Source: Stutzerimonas stutzeri
GTDB taxonomy: Bacteria; Pseudomonadota; Gammaproteobacteria; Pseudomonadales; Pseudomonadaceae
Direction: 5' to 3'
Length of the DNA: 64,000 nucleotides
Assembly (NCBI GenBank): GCA_002339675.1
Contig: DDKB01000017.1
Span: 802,346 to 866,345, forward strand
Each line of letters begins with the position of its first letter. The stretch's first letter is position 1. Below, in pieces: positions 1-8,402 of the stretch. Below the pieces are notes generated by a model, which saw nothing but the letters and a program-made list of their open reading frames with translations, did no database searches and was not told where the DNA came from. The position numbers and the translations under genes are program-made.

Positions 1-21
1 CCCGCTTCCCGCTTCCCGCTT
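1..21. repeat. Three tandem copies of a 7-bp unit (CCCGCTT)
   Basis: The window opens with three perfect head-to-tail copies of CCCGCTT just upstream of ribA. The array may extend beyond the window edge. An extended -10-like element (TGTTACAAT, 30-38) follows it, so the array lies where a ribA -35 region would be. Any regulatory role is inference. Confidence 0.6.
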
Positions 22-68
22 CAAGTTGCTGTTACAATCCCGCTTTTCAGTCCTCTGGAGCGCCTCCG

Positions 69-686
69 GTGTCTGTTGTCTTCGTCGCCGCTTCCCAATT
101 GCCGACGCCGTTCGGTGTGTTCACCATGCATGGTTTCCTCGATCAGGACACGGGCAAGGAGCATGTCGTGCTGACCCTGGGTGACGTGGCCGACGGCAAG
201 CCGGTGCTCGGCCGGCTGCACTCCGAATGCCTGACCGGTGACGCGCTCTTCAGCCTGCGCTGCGATTGCGGTTTTCAGCTCGAAGCGGCCATGCGCGCCA
301 TTTCCGAGGAAGGCCGGGGCGCACTCTTGTACCTGCGCCAGGAAGGCCGCGGGATCGGCCTGCTGAACAAGATCCGCGCCTACGAGCTGCAGGATGCCGG
401 CGCCGACACGGTGGAAGCCAACGAGCGCCTGGGCTTCGCCCCCGACATGCGCGACTACGCAATCTGCCTGCCGATGCTCGAGCACCTGGGCATCGCCGAG
501 ATCAAGCTGATGACCAACAATCCGCGCAAGGTCAAGGCGCTGCAGGGCTTTGGTATCCGCGTCGCCGAGCGCATGCCGCTCGAGATCGCCCACAACCCGC
601 ACAACAAGAAGTACCTGGCCACCAAGGCCGGCAAACTCGGCCACATGCTCGGCGAGATCCACCAGGGCGAAGCCGAGCCGTCGTGA
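69..686 (+). CDS. ribA: GTP cyclohydrolase II
   Basis: Catalyses the first committed step of riboflavin synthesis, opening GTP to 2,5-diamino-6-ribosylamino-4-pyrimidinone phosphate with release of formate and pyrophosphate. It is a cytosolic zinc enzyme. The 205-residue protein is the stand-alone RibA form with no DHBP synthase domain. The zinc-site cysteines are seen in HSECLTGDALFSLRCDCGF, and the GTP-binding LRQEGRGIGL and MTNNPRKV motifs are present. The start is a GTG preceded by TCTGGAG (54-60), which gives the expected N-terminus VVFVAASQLPTPFG. Its TGA overlaps the GTG of the next gene (GTGA), so the two are probably translationally coupled. Confidence 0.95.
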   Translation: MSVVFVAASQLPTPFGVFTMHGFLDQDTGKEHVVLTLGDVADGKPVLGRLHSECLTGDALFSLRCDCGFQLEAAMRAISEEGRGALLYLRQEGRGIGLLNKIRAYELQDAGADTVEANERLGFAPDMRDYAICLPMLEHLGIAEIKLMTNNPRKVKALQGFGIRVAERMPLEIAHNPHNKKYLATKAGKLGHMLGEIHQGEAEPS

Positions 687-1096
687 GCCGCGCCGCTGCC
701 CGTCGCCAGCTGCGCGGTGACGGCTGGCGCTATGGCGTGTTGATGCTCGCGCCGGTGCTGGCCAGCAGCCGGCTGGACGAACGCCCACTCGGCGATACCC
801 TGGCGCTGCTGCTGTTTGTCACGGGCCTCGGATTGCTGTTTCTCAACCTGCCGCGTTTTCGCCACTACAAGCACGCCCTGATCGCCACCGAACAGGCCTT
901 CGACAGCCCTGCCGAGCCGGACGCCTGGGCCCGGTTGCGCAGGGTGCGGCTGGCTGCACTGCGGATCGCCGCGTTGCCCGCCTGGCTGGCTGCCATCGGC
1001 GCCCCGTTCGGCCTGGAGCCGGTCGCCCTGGTGCTGTTCACCGGCGCCTCGCTGGTGCTCTTGCAGCTCTACCGCGTGCCCAGTCAGCTGCAATGA
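683..1096 (+). CDS. Small integral membrane protein of unknown function (PA4046-like position)
   Basis: A 137-residue protein of unknown function. The start is taken as the GTG that overlaps the ribA stop. The sequence shows about three or four hydrophobic segments: YGVLMLAPVLASS, LGDTLALLLFVTGLGLLF, a segment around ALRIAALPAWLAAIG, and PVALVLFTGASLVLLQL. The loops between them are basic. No catalytic motif is visible. It sits between ribA and a cobalamin-binding protein gene and overlaps both by four bases, so it is part of a tight operon. The same position in P. aeruginosa is held by a conserved hypothetical gene (recalled synteny). The upstream part of the same open frame, inside ribA, is a shadow. 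Confidence 0.75.
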   Translation: MSRAAARRQLRGDGWRYGVLMLAPVLASSRLDERPLGDTLALLLFVTGLGLLFLNLPRFRHYKHALIATEQAFDSPAEPDAWARLRRVRLAALRIAALPAWLAAIGAPFGLEPVALVLFTGASLVLLQLYRVPSQLQ

Positions 1097-1905
1097 AGCG
1101 TTTCGCGCTGCTGTTGACTGCGTTGCTCGTTGCGCCGTGGCTGTCCGCGGCAGAGCGGGTGGTCAGCCTGGCGCCGTCGCTGAGCGAAATCATGCTGGAG
1201 CTGGATGCCACTGACCTGCTGGTCGGTGTGCTCGACGGCGGCGAGCGGCCGCCGGCGCTGGCCCGGGTGCCTTCGGTGGGGCGCATCGGCCAGCTGGAAA
1301 TGGAAAGCCTGCTGGCACTGCAGCCGAGCCTGGTGCTGCTCTGGCCGGACAGCATCAGCCGCGCGCAGCAGGACCAACTGCTGCAGTTCGGTATCCCGGT
1401 ACTGGTCACACGACCCGCGTCGCTTGGCGAGCTGGCCCGGCAGTTTGCGCTGATCGGCACGCGGATCGGCCGTCCCGAGCAGGGCCGCCGGTTGCGGCAA
1501 CGCTTCGAACAGGGGCTCGAGGCGCTGCGGCGGCGCTACCGGCGCGAGCGTCCCCTCGCCGTGTTCTACCAGGTCTGGAACCGGCCGCTGTATACCCTCG
1601 GCGGCGAGCAGATCGTCAGCGATGCCATCGGCGTCTGCGGCGGTCGCAACGTGTTTGCGGACCTGAGCCTGCCGGCGCCGCAGGTCAGCGTCGAATCGGT
1701 GTTGGCGCGCGACCCGGAGGTCATCCTGGCCGGCAGCGGCGCCCAATTGGCCGAGTGGAGCGCCTGGCCGCAACTCGCCGCGGTGCGCAAGGGTCAGCTC
1801 TGGGAGGTACCCGATAAGGGCCTGGAGCGGCCGAGCTTCCAGATGCTCGGTGCGATCGGGAAGCTCTGCGAGGTGATGGCGCAGGCGGCGCCCGCGCAGC
1901 CTTAG
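1093..1905 (+). CDS. btuF: BtuF-like periplasmic cobalamin-binding protein
   Basis: Predicted substrate-binding protein for vitamin B12 or another corrinoid in the periplasm, handing it to an ABC importer that is not encoded in this window. The 270-residue protein starts with a cleavable signal (MKRFALLLTALLVAPWLSAA) followed by the class III fold beginning RVVSLAPSLSEIMLEL. This matches the BtuF/FepB-type family (helical backbone domain, no lipobox). The ATG overlaps the preceding stop as ATGA. Its TAG interlocks with the stop of the convergent btuB gene. Finding it opposite a B12-riboswitch-controlled receptor supports a corrinoid role, although the exact ligand is not proven. Confidence 0.85.
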   Translation: MKRFALLLTALLVAPWLSAAERVVSLAPSLSEIMLELDATDLLVGVLDGGERPPALARVPSVGRIGQLEMESLLALQPSLVLLWPDSISRAQQDQLLQFGIPVLVTRPASLGELARQFALIGTRIGRPEQGRRLRQRFEQGLEALRRRYRRERPLAVFYQVWNRPLYTLGGEQIVSDAIGVCGGRNVFADLSLPAPQVSVESVLARDPEVILAGSGAQLAEWSAWPQLAAVRKGQLWEVPDKGLERPSFQMLGAIGKLCEVMAQAAPAQP

Positions 1906-3800
1906 AGCGTCGGCGTCCAGGTCACGGCGAACAGCAGCGTGCGGCCTTCGGTGTTGTAGCCGTACTGTCCCGAACGGTAGGTCGCCTCGACATAATCCCG
2001 ATCCAGCAGGTTGTTTACCTTGGCTTCCAGGCTGATCTCGCGGCTGGCCTTCCAGCTACCGCGCAGGCCCACCACGCCGTATCCGCCGAGTTCGAGGGTA
2101 TTGGCGGCGTCATCGTAGCGGCCCGCTAGCGCGCGCCAGGAGCCCCCGACCGAGAAGTCGCCGAACGGGCGATCCAGATCCAGGCTAAGGGTGCGCTTGG
2201 CGCGGCGCGGCAGGGTGTGGCCGCTGTCCCGGTCGCGCGGGTCGATCAGGCCTATGGCGAGTTTCGCTTGCCAGCCTAGAACTTGCTCGTTGAGCGCCGC
2301 TTCGAAGCCGTTGATACGTGCGGTCTGCACGTTGAAGGGGCGCCAGCCGGTGCTGCTGTCCGAGACGATCGCGTCATGGATGTCGGTGCGATACAGCGAG
2401 AGCTCCAACGAGCCCGTGTCGCTGTAGCGGCTCCGCCATTGCGCTTCGTAGCTGCGCGAGCGCTCTGGTGAGAGGTCCGGGTTGGCGCTGGAAAAGCAGC
2501 TCCCGAAGTAGCATTCGTCCGGGTAGTAGAGGTCGTTGAAGGTCGGCGCGCGGAAGCCCTCGCTATAGGACAGCACAAGGTCGTTGCGGGTATCGACGGG
2601 AAGCGTCAGCGCGGCGTTCCAGCTGTTTTCGCTGCCATACTGCTGGTTCTTGTCGTGGCGCAGCCCCAGCTCGGTGGAGAACAGGCTGCCGGTGAACCGA
2701 TGCTGGATGAAGCCGGCCTGGTTCCAGCGCGATTCCTCGACGAAGTCGGTGGTGCTGTGCAGACGGTCCTCGTACCAGTCCGTCCCCAGGGTGAGGTCGT
2801 GTCCGGGCGCGAGCGCCAGCGTGTTGATCCAGCTGGCCGAGTCGCGGAAGGTGCTGAAGCTGTAGGACATGTCGGCACTGGCCGCCGGCAGGTCGTTGCC
2901 TGTGTTGCGCTTGTCTTCGCTATGGCCCAGCTCGATCCGGCTGGTCCAGCGGTCGGAAAGCATCAGGCTGGCGAAACCGGACAGGGTGCTGAGCTGGAAA
3001 CCGGTGCTAGGCAAGGACGGGCCGAAGACGTCGTCGTATTCAATCTGTCCACGCTGGTCCAGCGCACTGAAGCCGGTCTCCAGGCGCTCGCTGAAACGGT
3101 GCGTGAGGTTGAGGCTCAAGGCGCGGTTGCGATAGGCATCTTCGTCCCGGTTCAGGCGGTCGTCATGACGGGTCGCATCGATCCCGGCGGTTTCATCCAG
3201 GGAGGCGGCCAGATCCAGGCGGGTCCTGTCGTCGCCGCCGGACAAGCCCAGGCTGCGCTCGAAGGTCGAGTCGCTGCCGACCCCGAAGCGAACGCGCGGT
3301 GCCAGGTCGGCCTCATCGCCTTGACGTGTGAATATCTGAATGACACCGCCGATGGCATCGGAACCGTAGAGGGCCGACCGCGCACCCCGGACGACTTCCA
3401 CGCGCTCGATGTGCTCGGGGTCGAGGAACTCGATACTGCTGGTGCCGCTGGATGCCGCCGCGATGCGCTGACCGTCCACCAGGACCAGGGTCTGCCCGCT
3501 GGCGGTGCCGCGGACCAGGACGCTGGTCAGGCTGCCCGTGCCACCCGTCCGCACCACGCTCACCCCCGGCACGCGCTCGAGCAGTTCGGCCACCGTGCGG
3601 ACCTGCAGCCGATCGATGTCGGCGCGGGTGAACACCGTGGTGGCCGCGGCCGTCTCGGTGCGCAACTGTGGCAGGCGGTTGGCCGACACGATCGTGTCGC
3701 TGAGTGTGAGTGCGTCACCATGGTTGGACGACTGGGCGACGGCGGCGCCGGGGAGTAGGGCCAGCGCCAGGCAGGCGGGAGACAGTTTCAATTCGAACAT
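1902..3800 (-). CDS. btuB: TonB-dependent vitamin B12 outer-membrane receptor
   Basis: Outer-membrane beta-barrel that takes up cobalamin using TonB energy. The start at 3800 gives a clean signal peptide (MFELKLSPACLALALLPGAA) and a mature protein with a TonB-box-like segment (DTIVSAN). A plug domain follows (RVPGVSVVRTGGTGSLTSVL, then VEVVRGARSALYGSDAIGG), and then a 22-strand-type barrel. The length of 632 residues fits the BtuB family. Longer in-frame starts at 3842 and 3887 run into the riboswitch region and are not credible. A GAGG lies unusually close to the chosen ATG, as can occur when a riboswitch masks the ribosome site. The gene is convergent with the btuF-like gene, with interlocked stop codons. 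Confidence 0.93.
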   Translation of the reverse strand: MFELKLSPACLALALLPGAAVAQSSNHGDALTLSDTIVSANRLPQLRTETAAATTVFTRADIDRLQVRTVAELLERVPGVSVVRTGGTGSLTSVLVRGTASGQTLVLVDGQRIAAASSGTSSIEFLDPEHIERVEVVRGARSALYGSDAIGGVIQIFTRQGDEADLAPRVRFGVGSDSTFERSLGLSGGDDRTRLDLAASLDETAGIDATRHDDRLNRDEDAYRNRALSLNLTHRFSERLETGFSALDQRGQIEYDDVFGPSLPSTGFQLSTLSGFASLMLSDRWTSRIELGHSEDKRNTGNDLPAASADMSYSFSTFRDSASWINTLALAPGHDLTLGTDWYEDRLHSTTDFVEESRWNQAGFIQHRFTGSLFSTELGLRHDKNQQYGSENSWNAALTLPVDTRNDLVLSYSEGFRAPTFNDLYYPDECYFGSCFSSANPDLSPERSRSYEAQWRSRYSDTGSLELSLYRTDIHDAIVSDSSTGWRPFNVQTARINGFEAALNEQVLGWQAKLAIGLIDPRDRDSGHTLPRRAKRTLSLDLDRPFGDFSVGGSWRALAGRYDDAANTLELGGYGVVGLRGSWKASREISLEAKVNNLLDRDYVEATYRSGQYGYNTEGRTLLFAVTWTPTL

Positions 3801-3884
3801 CCTCAAAAGAGCGGAGCTTTTGAGAAGGGCAGGAACAAGCATGCAGTAGGCAGGGCGCACGCTTGACGGTGCTGCCCTCCGCAA

Positions 3885-4085
3885 CACCAGTCGAATCCGT
3901 CAGGCCGGTCTCCGGGCTGTCGACACGTACCGCGCTCGCCTTCCCATGCTGGGCACAGTGGCGGTTGAGCGGGGCAGTGATCCCGGGGATCACGGTCGAT
4001 TACCGTTGCGGGGGCAGCGCCGGCCTTGCTCTGTGAGCGCACCGGCTTCCCGTTTAATGCGCACCTCGTCGGTACGCACACCTGG
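3885..4085 (-). promoter_or_regulatory. Cobalamin riboswitch (btuB leader)
   Basis: The minus strand upstream of btuB carries the hallmark pieces in order. First come GGTGCGCATTAAACGGGAA and GCCGGTGC, then GCCACTGTGCCC with GGGAAGGCGAGCG. Last is the B12 box AGCCCGGAGACCGGCCTG, near 3901-3920. Adenosylcobalamin binding is known to fold such leaders so that translation or transcription of btuB is shut off. A possible promoter (TTGTCT at 4130-4135, 17-bp gap, TAAGGT at 4107-4112) lies just upstream on the same strand. The boundaries are approximate. Confidence 0.93.
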
Positions 4086-4209
4086 GCGGATAGGAAAATC
4101 GCGCGAACCTTACGGCCTGGACGGGCGAAAGACAAGCGCTGGGGTATACCGGCAAAGGGTGATGGGCGGTGTTGGCCGTCGGGTGGCACGGCGGCCGGTC
4201 CGTCGCCTG

Positions 4210-4241
4210 ACCCGCGCCGCCGGACAGGCGCGGCGTCGGGT
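4210..4241 (-). terminator. GC-rich hairpin between dxs and the btuB leader
   Basis: ACCCGCGCCGC pairs with GCGGCG-T-CGGGT around a 9-nt loop, an 11-bp stem with one bulge. It lies after the dxs stop on the strand shared by dxs and btuB. There is no T tract, so it may be a weak or Rho-assisted terminator or merely an RNA 3' stabiliser. Confidence 0.35.
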
Positions 4242-4300
4242 GCGAAGGTCTCGTATGCCGGCGTGAGGCCGTCGGGCGGTCCTCCCGGCCGCCGGCGAAA

Positions 4301-6202
4301 TTAGCGGGGCGCGTCCAGTGCCGCCAGCCGCGCATGGATCGAGGCCTCGATTCCGGCGGCATCCAGCCCGCACTCGGCCAGCATCTCGCCCGGCTTGGCG
4401 TGTTCGACGTAATAGTCCGGCAGGCCGAGGTGGAGGATCGGCAGCTGCAGGTTGGCCCTGGCGAGGCACTCGCCGACCGCGCTGCCGGCACCGCCCATGA
4501 TGCTGTTTTCCTCGAGGGTCACCAGCAGGTCGTGGTTGCCTGCCATTTCCCGGACCAGCGTTTCATCCAGCGGTTTGACGAAGCGCATGTCGACGACAGT
4601 GGCATCCAGCGTTTCGGCGACCTGCATGGCTTGCGGCAGTTGCACGCCGAACACCAGCAGGGCGACCCGCTTGCCCTCGCGACGCACCACGCCCTTGCCG
4701 ATCTCCAGCGGCTCGAGACCCGGCTCGAGTGGTGCGTTCGGGCCGTTACCACGCGGATAGCGCACCGCGGCGGGACCCTCGTAGTGATAGCCGGTGGTGA
4801 GCATGCGGCGCATCTCGTTTTCGTCGCTCGGGGTCATCACCAGCATGCCCGGGATGCAGCGCAGGTAGGTCAGGTCGAAGCTGCCGGCGTGGGTCGGGCC
4901 GTCCTCGCCGACCAGCCCGGCGCGGTCGATGGCGAAGAGCACGTCAAGATTCTGCACCGCGACGTCATGGATCAGTTGGTCATAGGCGCGCTGCAGAAAG
5001 GTCGAGTAGATCGCCACTACCGGCTTGGCGCCCTCGCAGGCCATGCCTGCGGCGAGGGTCACGGCGTGCTGTTCGGCGATCGCCACGTCGAAATAGCGGT
5101 CCGGGTAGCGTTCGCTGAACTCGACCAGGTCGGAGCCTTCCTTCATCGCCGGGGTGATGCCGGTCAGGCGGGCGTCGGCGGCCGCCATGTCGCACAGCCA
5201 CTGGCCGAATACGTTGGAGTACTTCGGCCCGGCGGGTTTTTTCGGCGCCGGCTTGCCGTCGACCGGCTCGAGCTTGCTGATGGCATGCCAGGTGATCGGG
5301 TCGACCTCGGCAGGCGCGAAGCCCTTGCCCTTCTTGGTCACCACATGGAGAAACTGCGGCCCGGCCAGGTCGCGCATATTGCGCAGCGTGGCGATCAGCG
5401 TGGGCAGGTCGTGGCCGTCGATCGGGCCGATGTAGTTCCAGCCCAGCTCCTCGAAGAGGGTGCCCGGGACGAGCATGCCCTTGGCGTATTCCTCGGTGCG
5501 GCGGGCGATCTCCCAGGCGCCTGGCAGGCGCGAGAGGACCTTCTTGCTGCCTTCGCGCATGCTCGAATAAGTGCGGCTGGAGAGGATCTTGGCCAGGTAG
5601 TTCGACAGGCCGCCGACGTTGCGCGAGATCGACATGTCGTTGTCGTTGAGCACCACCAGCATGTCGGCGCCGACTTCCGGTGCGTGATTCAGTGCTTCGA
5701 ACGCCATGCCGGCCGTCAGCGCGCCGTCGCCGATCACGGCGATCGACTTGCGCTTCTTGCCCTGCAGGCGGGCGGCGATCGCCATCCCCAGTGCCGCGCT
5801 GATGGAGGTGCTGGAATGGCCGACGCCAAAGGTGTCGTATTCGCTTTCGCTGCGCCTGGGAAAAGCGGCGAGGCCGTCCTTCTGGCGCAGGCTGCCCATT
5901 CGCTCACGGCGCCCGGTGAGGATCTTGTGCGGGTAGGCTTGATGGCCGACATCCCAGACCAGGCGGTCCTTGGGGGTGTCGTAGACGTAGTGCAGGGCAA
6001 TGGTCAGTTCGATCACGCCGAGCCCGGCTCCGAAGTGCCCGCCGGTACGCCCGACGCTGTAGAGCAGGTCTTGGCGCAGTTCGTCGGCGAGTTCTTCAAG
6101 TTCCGCTTCGCCCAGTCGGCGCAACCGCTCTGGTGTGGCAGCACGGTCTAGAACGGGCGTCGCAGGGCGAACCCGAGGAATCTCATGGAACGTCTTGGGC
6201 AT
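4301..6202 (-). CDS. dxs: 1-deoxy-D-xylulose-5-phosphate synthase
   Basis: Thiamine-diphosphate enzyme that condenses pyruvate with glyceraldehyde 3-phosphate to DXP, feeding the MEP isoprenoid pathway and thiamine/pyridoxal synthesis. The protein has 633 residues, the normal full length. The TPP-binding site is seen as GDGALTAGMAFEALN. The substrate region VWDVGHQAYPHKILTGR and the transketolase pyrimidine-domain segment DRAGLVGEDGPTHAG are present. The N-terminus MPKTFHEIPR matches Pseudomonas Dxs, so this start is preferred although no strong Shine-Dalgarno is visible. It lies downstream of ispA and xseB on the same strand, the usual xseB-ispA-dxs order. Confidence 0.97.
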   Translation of the reverse strand: MPKTFHEIPRVRPATPVLDRAATPERLRRLGEAELEELADELRQDLLYSVGRTGGHFGAGLGVIELTIALHYVYDTPKDRLVWDVGHQAYPHKILTGRRERMGSLRQKDGLAAFPRRSESEYDTFGVGHSSTSISAALGMAIAARLQGKKRKSIAVIGDGALTAGMAFEALNHAPEVGADMLVVLNDNDMSISRNVGGLSNYLAKILSSRTYSSMREGSKKVLSRLPGAWEIARRTEEYAKGMLVPGTLFEELGWNYIGPIDGHDLPTLIATLRNMRDLAGPQFLHVVTKKGKGFAPAEVDPITWHAISKLEPVDGKPAPKKPAGPKYSNVFGQWLCDMAAADARLTGITPAMKEGSDLVEFSERYPDRYFDVAIAEQHAVTLAAGMACEGAKPVVAIYSTFLQRAYDQLIHDVAVQNLDVLFAIDRAGLVGEDGPTHAGSFDLTYLRCIPGMLVMTPSDENEMRRMLTTGYHYEGPAAVRYPRGNGPNAPLEPGLEPLEIGKGVVRREGKRVALLVFGVQLPQAMQVAETLDATVVDMRFVKPLDETLVREMAGNHDLLVTLEENSIMGGAGSAVGECLARANLQLPILHLGLPDYYVEHAKPGEMLAECGLDAAGIEASIHARLAALDAPR

Positions 6203-6318
6203 CAGGCGAATCGTTTTGGTTGAAAAAAGAGCCGCAGTTTAACTGATGGTTACAAAGAGAAGAACGACTCAGGCGCCAACGGTCACGGCACGCCGCCCGG
6301 CACAACGGGCGGCCCGGC

Positions 6319-7206
6319 TCAGCTGCGTCGCTCGACGATGAAGCGCGCCAGCTGGCGCAGCGGCTCGGCGCTGGCCGCGAACGGTTCGAGCGCGCCTAAC
6401 GCCAGGTCGCGCAGCTCCAGCGCGTAGCGCTTGGCTTCAGCCATGCCCAGCAGCGCCGGGTAGGTGGGTTTGTCGCGAGCGATGTCGGCACCCTGGTGCT
6501 TGCCGAGGGTGGCGGTATCGCTTTCCACGTCGAGGATGTCGTCCTGCACCTGGAAGGCCAGGCCCACCGCTTGCGCATAGCGCTGCAGCGCGGCGAGGGC
6601 CGCTTCGTCGGCACGCCCGCTGGCCAGGGCGCCAAGCCGGACGCTGGCCTCGATCAGCGCGCCGGTCTTGTGCCGGTGCATCTGTTCTAGGGCGGTGCGG
6701 TCGAGTTTGCGTCCCACGGCGCCGAGGTCGATGGCCTGGCCGCCGACCATGCCGGCGGGCCCGGCCGCCCGGGCGAGGCTGGCGAACATGGCCAGGCGCA
6801 GCGCCGGGTCGCCGGGGTTGTGCGCCGGGGCTGCCAGTGCCTCGAACGCCAGGCTTTGTAGACCGTCGCCGGCGAGGATCGCGCAGGCTTCGTCGAAAGC
6901 CTTGTGGGTGGTCGGCTGGCCGCGGCGCAGGTCGTCGTCATCCATCGCCGGCAGGTCGTCATGCACCAGCGAATAGGCGTGGATCAGCTCGACCGCGCAG
7001 GCCGCGCCATCGGCGTCCGCACTGTCGCCCTCAAGCGCCTCGCAGGCGGCATACACCAGCAGCGGGCGCACCCGTTTGCCGCCATTCATGACGCTGTAGC
7101 GCATGGCCTGGTAGAGGCGTTCGAGGGGCGGTTGCGGTGGGACGAACAGCGCCTCGAGACAGGCGTCTACGCGCAGCTGGCAGCGCTTCTGGTAGTCGCC
7201 GATCAT
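6319..7206 (-). CDS. ispA: (2E,6E)-farnesyl diphosphate synthase
   Basis: Prenyltransferase that joins IPP to DMAPP and geranyl-PP to make farnesyl-PP for quinones and undecaprenyl-PP. The 295-residue protein has both aspartate-rich motifs: the first in LVHDDLPAMDDDDLRRGQ, the second in FQVQDDILDVESD. The chain-length region is short-chain type. Its ATG overlaps the xseB stop by four bases, so it is co-translated with xseB. dxs follows after 116 bp. Confidence 0.96.
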   Translation of the reverse strand: MIGDYQKRCQLRVDACLEALFVPPQPPLERLYQAMRYSVMNGGKRVRPLLVYAACEALEGDSADADGAACAVELIHAYSLVHDDLPAMDDDDLRRGQPTTHKAFDEACAILAGDGLQSLAFEALAAPAHNPGDPALRLAMFASLARAAGPAGMVGGQAIDLGAVGRKLDRTALEQMHRHKTGALIEASVRLGALASGRADEAALAALQRYAQAVGLAFQVQDDILDVESDTATLGKHQGADIARDKPTYPALLGMAEAKRYALELRDLALGALEPFAASAEPLRQLARFIVERRS

Positions 7207-7445
7207 GCTTCGGGGTCCGCCTCGAAGGGCACTTCCTGCACGGTGCCGTTGCGTTCGAGGAGCATCTGCACCTTTTGCTCGGCCTGGTTCAGGGCCGCCT
7301 GGCAGTCGCGCGTCAGGCCGATGCCCTGCTCGAAGCAGGTCAGCGAGTCCTCGAGCGACAGTTCGCCACTTTCCAGACGCTCGACCAGCTGCTGCAGCTC
7401 GGCGAGGGATTGTTCGAAATCGAGGGCAACTTTCTTGCGGGCCAT
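7203..7445 (-). CDS. xseB: Exodeoxyribonuclease VII small subunit
   Basis: Small subunit of the single-strand-specific ExoVII complex, where several XseB chains bind one XseA. The 80-residue protein has the typical two-helix pattern (FEQSLAELQQLVERLESGEL, then LSLEDSLTCFEQGIGL), with the conserved LE..LE.SLT.FE.G signature. It is first in the xseB-ispA-dxs operon and overlaps ispA by ATGA. The xseA partner is not in the window. Confidence 0.95.
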   Translation of the reverse strand: MARKKVALDFEQSLAELQQLVERLESGELSLEDSLTCFEQGIGLTRDCQAALNQAEQKVQMLLERNGTVQEVPFEADPEA

Positions 7446-7542
7446 GGCGGAACCTGTTCTGAGCGGCGGCTTTGAAACGGGCGCGACACTAGCAGAGCTG
7501 GGCGGTGGATGCCATAAGCCGAGCGGGCCATGCGCCGGTCGG

Positions 7543-8313
7543 CTAGCTCCAGTACAGGACGCGGAAGTAGTACAGCGTCATGCCGCTGCCTACCGTGATG
7601 ACGAAGCGGCGCAGCCACACCGCCGGCAACGTCTTGCTCAGCGCGCCGCCGGCGTAGCCGCCGAGGGTGGTGCCGATCAGCAGGATCGCCAGTTCGTGCA
7701 GGCTGACCCGCCCGGCAATCACGAAGGTCGCCGTGGCCACGCTGTAGATCACAGCCGAGATCAGGTTTTTTAGCGCGTTGGCGCGCACCAGTGCGTGGCC
7801 CTCGATCGAAAACGCGGCCAGCTGCAGGATGCCCATGCCGGCGCCGAAATAGCCGCCATAGATCGACACCAGGCCGTGGGCGGCGAGCGAGGCCGGTGCG
7901 TGCGGCGGTATTGCGCTTTCTTCCTTGCGCCGCGCCGCCAGTTTCCGGCTCAGCCAGGGACTGGCGGCGAACAGGGCGGTGGCGAGCAGCAGCAGCCAGG
8001 GGATCAGCAGGCTGAACACGGCGTCGCCACCAGCGAGCAGCAACAGGCCGCCAAGCAGCCCGCCGGCCAGCCCGGCCAGCAGCAATGGCACCAGGTAATG
8101 TCCCAGCGGGCGCAGCGCCGAGCGAGCCGCCCAGGCGCCTGCCAGACTGGCCGGCCACAGGGCCACGGCATTGGTCGCGTTGGCGGTCACCGGCGGCAAC
8201 CCGGTGGCCAGCAGGGCGGGAAAGGAAAAGAAGGTGCCGCCGCCAGCGAGCGCGTTCATGCCGCCGGCAGCAAAGCCGGCGGCGATGAGCAACAGAATGT
8301 CGAGCAAAGGCAT
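7543..8313 (-). CDS. TauE/SafE-family sulfite exporter-like permease
   Basis: Integral membrane protein of 256 residues with about eight hydrophobic helices. The family signature GGMNALAGGGTFFSFPALL is near the N-terminus and its inverted-repeat counterpart is near YGGYFGAGMGILQLAAFSI. TauE/SafE proteins move small organic or sulfur anions such as sulfite and sulfoacetate. The substrate here cannot be read from sequence, and no sulfur genes are adjacent. It ends in a short hydrophobic tail and stands between xseB and cadR as a probable single gene. Confidence 0.85.
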   Translation of the reverse strand: MPLLDILLLIAAGFAAGGMNALAGGGTFFSFPALLATGLPPVTANATNAVALWPASLAGAWAARSALRPLGHYLVPLLLAGLAGGLLGGLLLLAGGDAVFSLLIPWLLLLATALFAASPWLSRKLAARRKEESAIPPHAPASLAAHGLVSIYGGYFGAGMGILQLAAFSIEGHALVRANALKNLISAVIYSVATATFVIAGRVSLHELAILLIGTTLGGYAGGALSKTLPAVWLRRFVITVGSGMTLYYFRVLYWS

Positions 8314-8402
8314 CAGGAAGGGCTCACGGCAAAAAGGCGCAGGGTAGCCTGACCGCCTCGCTGCGCCAAGCCAGCGACGTATGCTGCGCTGCTGCCGCGG
8401 TC

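Noticed and set aside
2655..3758. 367-codon frame opposite btuB
   Set aside because: It lies wholly antisense to a clear TonB-dependent receptor. Its composition is Ala/Gly/Val/Asp-rich as expected for a high-GC shadow frame, with no ribosome site or family motif.
4334..6151. 605-codon frame opposite dxs
   Set aside because: Antisense to dxs in the phase where high-GC codons leave long open frames. The product is His/Gln/Arg-rich and unlike any known protein.
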